A DNA stretch of 46,442 nucleotides from Microcaldota archaeon (lineage in GTDB: Archaea; Micrarchaeota; Micrarchaeia; Norongarragalinales; Norongarragalinaceae): NCBI GenBank assembly GCA_013360305.1, contig JABWCK010000002.1, positions 1-46,442 of the forward strand, read 5' to 3'. Position 1 is the first letter of the stretch. The number at the start of each line of letters is the position of its first letter. A program made the translations under genes and the position numbers. Below are positions 1 through 7,861 of the stretch, piece by piece. The notes under the pieces are model-generated. The model had not been told where the DNA came from. It saw only the letters and a program-made list of their open reading frames with translations, and did no database searches.

Positions 1-57
1 TTGTCTGATGAAGACATGAAGAAGGTTTTGGAAGTTTTGAAAAAGCATGCAAAGTGA
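1..57 (+). CDS. rpo4: C-terminal end of RNA polymerase subunit Rpo4/RpoF (partial)
   Basis: Frame 1 reads LSDEDMKKVLEVLKKHAK*, followed by DUF655 and RsmA as in the common archaeal rpoF-DUF655-ksgA order; 4-nt GTGA overlap with the next gene. Confidence 0.6.
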   Translation: MSDEDMKKVLEVLKKHAK

Positions 58-623
58 GTTTAATGAAGAGGGAAGACTACGCTTTAGTGTTAGATTATTT
101 GCCGTACGGAAAATCTGGCGAGGCAGTGAAGGAGCCTCTAGCGATAGTTTTAGGTGACTCTCAGTTTACTTTGCTTGAAGTAGTTTTAAAGCCTGGCTTG
201 AAAGTCGACTTGTTTGAAAAAATCTATATTGGTTCTGATTCTCGCGATAAAGTTGACCACATCAAGCAAAGAATTGAATACTCTCATCTTACTTCTGGCG
301 CGTCTCGCGAGTTGGATGACGCTGTTAAGTTAATAGTCAAGACTAAGGAAGCTGAGTTCGTTAACTTCTTGAACAAGGCTGGGTCCTTAAGCATTCGTTC
401 TCACTCGCTAGAGCAATTGCCTAGTATTGGCAAGAAGCACTTGAGTGCTTTGCTTACTGCTAGAGAAAAAACTCCTTTCACTAGTTTTGAAGACGTTCAA
501 AAAAGAGTTCCTCACTTGATTAATGTAGAGGATATTTTCGTTCAACGAATAGTTTCCGAATTAAAAGGCGGAGAAAAATACTTCTTGTTTACTAAGCCCC
601 CAAGACGCGAAGAGCGTTATTAG
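54..623 (+). CDS. DUF655 family protein (HhH-containing archaeal protein)
   Basis: ORF 189 aa; position between rpo4 end and rsmA; HhH-like segment LEQLPSIGKKHLSALLTARE. Confidence 0.85.
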   Translation: MSLMKREDYALVLDYLPYGKSGEAVKEPLAIVLGDSQFTLLEVVLKPGLKVDLFEKIYIGSDSRDKVDHIKQRIEYSHLTSGASRELDDAVKLIVKTKEAEFVNFLNKAGSLSIRSHSLEQLPSIGKKHLSALLTAREKTPFTSFEDVQKRVPHLINVEDIFVQRIVSELKGGEKYFLFTKPPRREERY

Positions 624-625
624 AA

Positions 626-1354
626 ATGTTTCAGAAAAGGCTTTTGAGTCAAGTTTTTCTTTGCGATAGAGAAGCTATTCAAAACATTGCTGATTCTGTT
701 GCGTTAAAAGGAAAAACTGTTTTAGAGATTGGTACGGGCGAAGCGTTGTTGACTAGAGAGTTAGCGAAGCGTGCGAAGAAAGTAGTTTCTTTAGAAGTAG
801 ACAAGGAGTTAATGCCTAAGATAAACAAGAATCTTGATGGCTTGAAGAATGTTGAAGTAAACTTTATTGACGCTAGGCAAGCTAGTTTTGATTACGAAAT
901 CGTCTTTGGGAATATTCCTTACCACTTGTCTTCAGAATTATTGTTTAAATTACTAGATAGCAATTTCAAGCAGGCAGTGATCATGGTTCAAAAAGAATTC
1001 GCCGACCGGTTAATCGCTGAACCCGGCGGTGATGATTATGGCCGCCTGTCGGTAACGACTCAAGCTAAGGCTAATGTAAAGAAATTGTTTGATGTTCCAA
1101 AATGGAGTTTCGTGCCTGCGCCTAGGGTTGATTCGACTGTTGTTTTAATAGAAAAATCAGACAACGCGGTTTTGAATGAAGAACTAGTTCGCGCATTGTT
1201 TTCTCACCGCAACCAGAACGTTCGCAAGGCGTTGATTAATTCTCACTTGGTTTCGAAAGAAAAAGCTCAGGAATTAGCTGACTTGGTTGAAAACAAGAGA
1301 GTTAAGGAATTAACGCTCGAAGACGTTGAAGAATTGTCACTGGCGTTTCATTAA
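626..1354 (+). CDS. rsmA: 16S rRNA dimethyladenosine transferase RsmA/KsgA
   Basis: SAM motif VLEIGTGEALLTRELA, NIPYHLSS motif. Confidence 0.93.
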   Translation: MFQKRLLSQVFLCDREAIQNIADSVALKGKTVLEIGTGEALLTRELAKRAKKVVSLEVDKELMPKINKNLDGLKNVEVNFIDARQASFDYEIVFGNIPYHLSSELLFKLLDSNFKQAVIMVQKEFADRLIAEPGGDDYGRLSVTTQAKANVKKLFDVPKWSFVPAPRVDSTVVLIEKSDNAVLNEELVRALFSHRNQNVRKALINSHLVSKEKAQELADLVENKRVKELTLEDVEELSLAFH

Positions 1355-2089
1355 AAACGCAGCAGCTCCGCCTAGTATTACGATGACTCCTGCTAATCCG
1401 ATTAAGGTGAAGTCTATTCCTCCTTGCGTAGTGCCTTCGGTGGATTCGCTTGTTGTAGCTGGTCCAGAGTCTAGTTGTCTGGAAATTACTTTAGGCGCGT
1501 CGTAATCGTCGAGTACCTTGTTGTCTAATTCTTTCTCTACAGTGTAAGACCTAGATTCGGTTTCGCCTGGGTCTACGTTATCCATTAGCCAAGTTACTAC
1601 CACAGACCCTTCTTCGAAGCGGAGTGGTTGAATGTTGAAGTCTATTAATTCTTCAGGCAACGTAGCGACTTCGGCGGGTAGTTTTTCTTTTACTAGTATG
1701 TCTTTTACTGGTGTTGAACCAACGTTTTTCACGTTCAAAGTGATAGTAGTGAAAGTCTTCCGTCCTTCGGGAGTGTCTAGTTCGTATGTTCTTAGTTGCC
1801 TCCAGTAAATTAGTTCGCCTTGGTCGCATACTAGTGGCTCGGTTTTTTGAGTGTATTCTTGAACGTTTGAGTAGAGAACATTAGCTCCGGTAGGTATTGT
1901 TTGAGTTGGTTGTATTGCGAATAACGGGTTGAGTAATTCTATGAATAATAATAGCCCCAGCACGAATCCGGTTATTGAAAAGATTGTTTTTACTGGGTGT
2001 TTTTTTCTATCGAGTCCGTAGTATATGGTGGCAAAGCTTGAGGCTAGTAGTAATAATACTCCTAGTAGTTGGCTTATGCTTAAACTCAT
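1337..2089 (-). CDS. Membrane-anchored protein with a DUF11-like repeat region and C-terminal TM
   Basis: N-terminal hydrophobic helices, GRKTFTTITLNVKNVGSTPVKDILVKEKLP, C-terminal TM; overlaps rsmA 3' end by 18 nt. Confidence 0.65.
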   Translation of the reverse strand: MSLSISQLLGVLLLLASSFATIYYGLDRKKHPVKTIFSITGFVLGLLLFIELLNPLFAIQPTQTIPTGANVLYSNVQEYTQKTEPLVCDQGELIYWRQLRTYELDTPEGRKTFTTITLNVKNVGSTPVKDILVKEKLPAEVATLPEELIDFNIQPLRFEEGSVVVTWLMDNVDPGETESRSYTVEKELDNKVLDDYDAPKVISRQLDSGPATTSESTEGTTQGGIDFTLIGLAGVIVILGGAAAFLMKRQ

Positions 2090-2121
2090 GACAAAATAAG
2101 GGGGAAGAGGTTTTTAGTGTT

Positions 2122-3726
2122 TTAGTGTCCGTGTTCATCGTGGGTTGCATGAGATTCATGTGTTTCGTGTGTGTCTTCTACTGCGTGTTTTAGTGAAGTA
2201 ATTCTGTCTCTGTATTCGTCTTCAATTGTTTTTCTTCGTCCAAATAATACCATGATGATGACTACTGCGATGATTATTAGTATTCCAATGAAAAAGCTAT
2301 TTTGGCCTAGTGCGGTAAACAAGCCAGTGATTCCGCTTCCTCTTGCTGGTATTTTGTCGACTGGAATGGTTTCAATTGTTCGGCCGTCTGCTTCGATTAT
2401 TAAAACTGGTTCAGCTGCTTCGTCACTGTTTCTGGTTAGTAGTAGTGATACTATTTGACTGGTTTGGCCTGGGATTGTTATCAAGTCGCTTTTTTGCTCC
2501 CAAGAGTTTGGAACTCCTTCTAATCGCATTCTAACGTTTTGTAAATCGCTTAGTCCGTCGTTGTTGATTACTGCAGTGTACTTGTATAAGTCTTGAGAAA
2601 CGTTTGAGGTAGTAACGCTTGTTTCAGTTGAAGGCTTGTTTGTGCATGAAGTTATTTGGAATTGAATGTTTCCTGCAGAAGTTTTTCCTTCAAAGTCTTC
2701 GATTAATTTGATTTGCATTGTGCTTGAACCAATTGGTAACTCGCCTGGGTTTACTAGGAATTGTATTTGAGAAAACTCGCTTGGTCCTAATGATATTCTG
2801 TGAGGGTTTACTGAAACAAAGCTTGGTGCTTCAATAGTGAATGAGTCTTGTCCTGTTCCAGTGTTTTGAATGGTTCCGTAAAAAACAATTGGTTCACAAA
2901 CGTTTCCTTTGACGGTTAATGGAACGTCCAAGTTGGCTTGCCTGTCGTTTTCGACATCAAAACAAAATGATTGGTCGCCTACAACTACTCCTCCTACAGT
3001 TGCTTGAAGAGTCAAAAAGTATCGACCGTCTCTCACTCGTGAAGGGTTGACGTTTATGTAAACGCTGTCGACTTCATTTTTGCTTAAAGACAAGTGGTTT
3101 TGTGAGGGAATAGCGTTTAATTCTTCCTCGTTGCCGACTAGTCTCAAATCAATTGATGTTGAAGCGCCTTGGTTGTAAACGTTTGCTTTAATCTTAGCGT
3201 AAGAATCTGCTTTTACTTGCAAGCAACTGGTTGGTCCAGTTATTCTTACTTGGTAATCAGTTGGATCATAATAAGAATGTTTTTGAACAGTGCTGTATAT
3301 GGTTGAACCGTGTCCGTATTGGTGTGGTCCTTCAAAGTAATCGTAAGCTTGTCCCAAGTCGTACTTGTAAGAACAACTCTTTCTTGCGAGAACGTATACG
3401 CGAATGGTTTTGCTGACTGGAATGCATTCGTTGTTAGTGCAAGCTCTAGCGGTTAGTAATAAGTCGTATGATCCTTCTGCGCAGTCTGGTGCGGTTAAGT
3501 GCAAGTAAGTGCCGCGTGTTTTAGTTAAGTCTACGAATGAGTCTTCAAAAAAACCATTTAATGGTCCTAAATCTGCGTGGAATGATGCTGAGTCGAATCC
3601 TTTAGTGCTGATCCATGCGAAAACTCGTGCTTCAGTGCCTGAAATAGTTATCGAGTTGTCTGACGTTTCTAGAGAGACTGCACTCAATAAAGGCAATAAC
3701 AACAATAATGCAAGCAATTTCTTCAT
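2122..3726 (-). CDS. Secreted surface protein with Ig-like/NEW3-like repeats, C-terminal TM and His-rich tail
   Basis: Signal peptide MKKLLALLLLLPLLSAV; TM near the end; tail HAVEDTHETHESHATHDEHGH. Confidence 0.75.
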   Translation of the reverse strand: MKKLLALLLLLPLLSAVSLETSDNSITISGTEARVFAWISTKGFDSASFHADLGPLNGFFEDSFVDLTKTRGTYLHLTAPDCAEGSYDLLLTARACTNNECIPVSKTIRVYVLARKSCSYKYDLGQAYDYFEGPHQYGHGSTIYSTVQKHSYYDPTDYQVRITGPTSCLQVKADSYAKIKANVYNQGASTSIDLRLVGNEEELNAIPSQNHLSLSKNEVDSVYINVNPSRVRDGRYFLTLQATVGGVVVGDQSFCFDVENDRQANLDVPLTVKGNVCEPIVFYGTIQNTGTGQDSFTIEAPSFVSVNPHRISLGPSEFSQIQFLVNPGELPIGSSTMQIKLIEDFEGKTSAGNIQFQITSCTNKPSTETSVTTSNVSQDLYKYTAVINNDGLSDLQNVRMRLEGVPNSWEQKSDLITIPGQTSQIVSLLLTRNSDEAAEPVLIIEADGRTIETIPVDKIPARGSGITGLFTALGQNSFFIGILIIIAVVIIMVLFGRRKTIEDEYRDRITSLKHAVEDTHETHESHATHDEHGH

Positions 3727-3742
3727 TTAACCACCATTCTAA

Positions 3743-3837
3743 TGTTACTATTACTGAGTTACAATATTTATAAACCTTTAGTTTGTTACTATTGGCCAGT
3801 AAAAACTTTATATACTAGTTGTTTAATATGTTACTAT
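3743..3837. repeat. Three direct copies of TGTTACTAT (3743-3751, 3784-3792, 3829-3837)
   Basis: Exact 9-mer seen three times in the intergenic region between divergent genes. Confidence 0.85.
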
Positions 3838-3885
3838 GCGTTAATGACGAATTTAACGCTTAATTTTATATAGGAGCTTTTAGTA

Positions 3886-4617
3886 ATGAACAACGAAATG
3901 CCCGATAGAGATACACTAAACCAATTGCGACAACTAGGTTTAAACGAATATGAGTCTAAGGCTTACTATGCACTAGCCAGCCATGGTATTCACACTGCAG
4001 GCGCTTTAAGCGAAAGAGCTGACCTTCCAAGAGCAAGAATGTATGACGTTTTATCTAAACTTCAAGAAAAAGGATTCGTTTCAATTCAACAAGGCCGTCC
4101 AGTAAAATTTTCAGCTTTGCCTTTAAGCGAGGCTGTTAAAACGCTCCGCAAACAAAAAGAAGCTTCTTTGCAAGACGAGTTAAACTTGATTGAAGGACTA
4201 GGCAAGGACTTGCAATCCAAGCTAAAGCCTTCAAGTGCTTCTTCGACGCCGACTGAAGAAATCGTTTGGTCTTTGAAAGGAAGAGATTCTATTTATTCCA
4301 AGATTGGCTCAATGATTGCTGACGCCAAGAAGCACGTAATTATTTCAAGCGGCGCTGAAGGCGTTGCTAGGAAACTAAAGTTTTTCTCTGCTGATTTAAA
4401 GAAAGCTAAAACGCGGGGAGCTGAAGTTACAGTTGTTTCTCCTGAAAAAATAGATTCAGAACACTCTGTTAAAATAAAATCACTGCCTACTCGACTGGTT
4501 TTAGCTGACGACCAAGCAGTCGTTTTCTTAAACAATGCTCAAGACCCTGAAGACGAGTTAGGCTTATGGTTGAAGAGTCCTCACTTCGTGGAAACAATCA
4601 AGCACGCAGTCAAATAA
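3886..4617 (+). CDS. TrmB family transcriptional regulator
   Basis: N-terminal wHTH LRQLGLNEYESKAYYALASHGIHTAGALSERADLPRARMYDVLSKLQEKGFV and PLD-like sensor domain. Confidence 0.9.
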   Translation: MNNEMPDRDTLNQLRQLGLNEYESKAYYALASHGIHTAGALSERADLPRARMYDVLSKLQEKGFVSIQQGRPVKFSALPLSEAVKTLRKQKEASLQDELNLIEGLGKDLQSKLKPSSASSTPTEEIVWSLKGRDSIYSKIGSMIADAKKHVIISSGAEGVARKLKFFSADLKKAKTRGAEVTVVSPEKIDSEHSVKIKSLPTRLVLADDQAVVFLNNAQDPEDELGLWLKSPHFVETIKHAVK

Positions 4618-4619
4618 TT

Positions 4620-4928
4620 TTACTCTATTCTCTTTAATTCAAACGCATGCAATGCAAGAAACGCTTTAACGACTTTTTCTAAGTCTTCTTGTTCTTTGTG
4701 AATAAATCTTACTTTTCCACTTCCCCTATATTGCAAGTTAAAGCCTAGTAGCTTTGCTTTATTCATTAATGGAGTGTCTATTGCTGAATGCAGGGCTAGG
4801 AATCCTACTTTTCCTGTTTTGTTTAATTTAACTATTTCCGCTAGTAAATCCGTTGGAATTCTTGCAGATTGAATAGGGTAGTCGGCTAGTTCTAAAGCGT
4901 ATTTTTTGTTGATTTCTTCTTTATTCAT
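4620..4928 (-). CDS. Conserved hypothetical protein
   Basis: ORF 102 aa; abuts the next upstream ORF with a 4-nt overlap. Confidence 0.5.
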   Translation of the reverse strand: MNKEEINKKYALELADYPIQSARIPTDLLAEIVKLNKTGKVGFLALHSAIDTPLMNKAKLLGFNLQYRGSGKVRFIHKEQEDLEKVVKAFLALHAFELKRIE

Positions 4929-5215
4929 GTTGTTCTGTTAAATGGTTCAATATACGCGTGCACGTGCAGTCTATTGTTTTCAATAGAGACAGCTATGCCT
5001 TTTTTCCCATTAGTGCTTAAGTTAAGTCCCTTGTGCGGAAGTAGTTTTTTAGCAATTTTAATTGCTTCACCTACATGTTTCGCTTCTGTAAACTCGAAAA
5101 AAGCATGCTGTTCTTTTTTGATAATTTTAATTATTTTTAATTCGGGCTGCTGTTCAAGTTCTGAGTGCAAGTTGTTAACGAATGACGCAAATTTGGGTTG
5201 GAGTGGATTTGGCAT
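4925..5215 (-). CDS. Conserved hypothetical protein (start trimmed to MPNPLQ at 5215)
   Basis: The ORF track start at 5341 overlaps the divergent ORF; the internal ATG at 5213-5215 is more plausible. Confidence 0.5.
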   Translation of the reverse strand: MPNPLQPKFASFVNNLHSELEQQPELKIIKIIKKEQHAFFEFTEAKHVGEAIKIAKKLLPHKGLNLSTNGKKGIAVSIENNRLHVHAYIEPFNRTT

Positions 5216-5266
5216 TATAACTTTATTTCGAAAAAGATTATAAATTCTTTTTTTCACTTTAACCAC

Positions 5267-5434
5267 ATGGTTTTTTTCGATATTTGGTTTTTTATTGGCG
5301 CATTGTTTGTAGCAGTGTTTTTTGCTAAGATTAAAGAGCAATTCTTGCTAGCATTCAGCGATTTTGCTTCAAACCCTGGATTAGTAATATTGATTTTATT
5401 CTTGGTTGGTGTGGCGTTGTTTGTTGAACCCTAG
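5267..5434 (+). CDS. Small two-helix membrane protein (trimmed start)
   Basis: MVFFDIWFFIGALFVAVFFAKIKEQFLLAFSDFASNPGLVILILFLVGVALFVEP; TATA-like element upstream. Confidence 0.45.
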   Translation: MVFFDIWFFIGALFVAVFFAKIKEQFLLAFSDFASNPGLVILILFLVGVALFVEP

Positions 5435-5467
5435 ACTTTTTTAATCCCGCAATCATTCCTCTTATTA

Positions 5468-6598
5468 GTGAAAAAATTATTTTTCGTGTTAACCGCTTTA
5501 TTCTTGCTAGGCTGCACTATTCCGCAGGAAGTTGAAGACGCTATTCCTACCGTTATAATAACTCCTTTCCCTACTAGCGCTCCAACTCCTGTTCCTGACA
5601 TTCGCGTAGCAGAAAAACAAGCCATTGAATTCGAAGAACCTTTAATAGTGAAGGAGAAGGACGGCAAGCAATTCATTGTTTCTGACTCTGAGTTGTCTTA
5701 CTCTCAATCTCCTGACTTGATTTCTTCAATTGATTTTCCTGAATTCAATTCTACTCTTGAAAGAAACTTAAAGATTAGTGGTTCGGAAATGGTTGTCGGC
5801 GTTTTTTACAACGGAGAAGCTAAAGCGTATCCTGTTAGAATATTAAACTGGCATGAAGTAGTGAACGATAATTTTAGGGGGGAGAAAATAGTCGTAGTTT
5901 ATTCTCCTTTGACTTTCGCCGCAGCAGCATTCAAGAGAGCGTCACTGGATTTTGGAGTGAGTGGAAAGTTTTACTTGAATACTCCTTTGCTTTATGACCG
6001 CCAAACTCAATCTTTATGGCATTCTTGGACTGGATTCGCAATTCAAGGACAATACTCTGGAGACTCTCTTGAAAGTATTCCCGTATTCGTTGGTTCTTTC
6101 GGGGAATGGAATGCTACTCACCCGGATACTAAAGTATTAGACGCTCCGCGCGGAACTAGAGCCAAGCCTTACAATACGTACCCTTATGGCAACTATAATT
6201 CAAGTGAAAGATTGTTGTTTCCGTCTTTAAGCATTGACCAACGCTTGCGTGCAAAAGAACCAGTATTGGGCGTCGGGTTGAATGGTTATTATAAGGCGTA
6301 CAAGATTTCAACAATGCCTAACGCGTTGAATGATGAACTAGCTGGAACTAACTTAGTTTTATTAAAGAATCCAGTCAATAACGAAACTAGATTGTTTGAT
6401 AGGCGGGATTACTTGTTTTTCGCTAACGAGACGGGGTTGTTTGATTCTCAAACGTTCAGTCAATGGAATTTTGATGGTAGTATTAATTCAACGCGCAGAA
6501 GCAATTTAAGAAGCGCTAAACTCGACGAAGTTCCATCAATTAGGCTGTACTGGTTTGCTTGGAGTCAATTCCACGCTAAAACTGGATTAGAACGCTAA
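5468..6598 (+). CDS. DUF3179-like lipoprotein
   Basis: Lipobox FLLGC; AYPVRILNWHEVVNDNFRGEKIVVVYSP...FGVSGKFYLNTPLLYDRQTQSLWHSWTGFAI resembles DUF3179; GTG start. Confidence 0.8.
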   Translation: MKKLFFVLTALFLLGCTIPQEVEDAIPTVIITPFPTSAPTPVPDIRVAEKQAIEFEEPLIVKEKDGKQFIVSDSELSYSQSPDLISSIDFPEFNSTLERNLKISGSEMVVGVFYNGEAKAYPVRILNWHEVVNDNFRGEKIVVVYSPLTFAAAAFKRASLDFGVSGKFYLNTPLLYDRQTQSLWHSWTGFAIQGQYSGDSLESIPVFVGSFGEWNATHPDTKVLDAPRGTRAKPYNTYPYGNYNSSERLLFPSLSIDQRLRAKEPVLGVGLNGYYKAYKISTMPNALNDELAGTNLVLLKNPVNNETRLFDRRDYLFFANETGLFDSQTFSQWNFDGSINSTRRSNLRSAKLDEVPSIRLYWFAWSQFHAKTGLER

Positions 6599-6637
6599 AG
6601 CTAGTGTTTGTTTTAAAAAATTCAGGGGAAAAAAACT

Positions 6638-7306
6638 TTAATTCGTTGCTGGTTCTTCTGCAGCTTCAACTTTCTTTTCTTCTTTTGCTACAGGAACGTC
6701 CATTGTTTCTTCAACGTCGAATACTTCAGTCAACTCGATCTTGCTTATTTCAATCCTGCGGATTGGAGCAATCTTGTTGATGTCCTTCATTAATGGGGGC
6801 ACGAATTTGTTAAACAACACTGCTCTAACGAATTCAGCGAATTCCATTTCGCTAGATTGCTTGACTATTTGTTCAGTTAAGAATTTTCTCAAAGAATGGT
6901 TTTGTTTCTCACTGCACCTGTTAGCGGTAATAATAACTGCTTTAGCTACGAAGTCGACTCCGTCTTTTGACTTGGTTGGAACAACGATTTCTAATGCATC
7001 GCGTCCTCTTCGTACTAGAGTGCTTAAGTATTCTTTAGCAATTGAGTGGCCGATGAATTTAGTGAAGGCTTTCTTTCCTTGCACTTCAGTTACTCTCAAC
7101 TTAATGCTGGTATAAATGTGATTGATGTCTCGAGTAATTTCTTTTAATGGCAATTTTAATACTCTGTTGGTTAGTGTTTCTTCTTCTCCAGCTGGAACTA
7201 CTGTGTTAGTTGGTACTTCGCCCAAAAACTTTGGAGCAATAATTGTATACCAAGACTTTGTCTTCCAAGTGTCGATGTTTTTCTTTTTGAATTCGCCAGT
7301 AGCCAT
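6638..7306 (-). CDS. rps3ae: 30S ribosomal protein S3Ae (eS1)
   Basis: KTKSWYTIIAPKFLGEVP; IRRIEISKIELTEVFDVEETMDVPV; acidic C-terminal tail. Confidence 0.93.
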   Translation of the reverse strand: MATGEFKKKNIDTWKTKSWYTIIAPKFLGEVPTNTVVPAGEEETLTNRVLKLPLKEITRDINHIYTSIKLRVTEVQGKKAFTKFIGHSIAKEYLSTLVRRGRDALEIVVPTKSKDGVDFVAKAVIITANRCSEKQNHSLRKFLTEQIVKQSSEMEFAEFVRAVLFNKFVPPLMKDINKIAPIRRIEISKIELTEVFDVEETMDVPVAKEEKKVEAAEEPATN

Positions 7307-7311
7307 TTAAT

Positions 7312-7761
7312 TTATTTCACCAATAATGTTGCTTCTTCAGGGTCGTACTTCCAGTTTTGTGGCAGTTTGTTGCCTCTGTAGTATCGAACTAACCTCTTGA
7401 TTTTTGATTCTACGTGAGTTAGTTTTACTTTGTTTGAAGTGTCAGTCTTGTTTTCTTTCAAGTGCTTTCTAACGCGTACAGCGCGTTTAATCAAGTTTAG
7501 CAAGTCTGAAGGGTATTCTTGAGTTACTTCTTTTTCCTTTAGTACTTGAGTAATTGTTTTTCCAGTGGCGGCCTTTACTGAAGGAACACCTTGCGCCTTT
7601 AATTCTTGGCCTATTGCTTCTGGTTGTTTTCCTTCCTTGGCTAGTTTTTCTACTAGCGAAATTATTTCGTCCTTAGGCATTTTAGTTGATTTTTTGAACT
7701 TCAACACAGCGTGCCTTTTAGAACCGCTCTTTCCTTTTTTTCGTGAATGTAGTCTAGCCAT
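7312..7761 (-). CDS. rps15: 30S ribosomal protein S15 (uS15)
   Basis: MARLHSRKKGKSGSKRH...ESKIKRLVRYYRGNKLPQNWKYDPEEATLLVK. Confidence 0.95.
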   Translation of the reverse strand: MARLHSRKKGKSGSKRHAVLKFKKSTKMPKDEIISLVEKLAKEGKQPEAIGQELKAQGVPSVKAATGKTITQVLKEKEVTQEYPSDLLNLIKRAVRVRKHLKENKTDTSNKVKLTHVESKIKRLVRYYRGNKLPQNWKYDPEEATLLVK

Positions 7762-7861
7762 TTTAAAAAAATTACACCTTTGAATAGAAAATAAAAATCT
7801 CGCTTAAAGAATTTTCAGCTAAAACGAGCAATTAAGTATATGCCGTCTTGGGTTTATAAAT

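Noticed and set aside
2171-3730. Several plus-strand ORFs (2171, 2343, 3231, 3509)
   Set aside because: Antisense shadows of the 534-aa surface protein gene with no coherent protein features.
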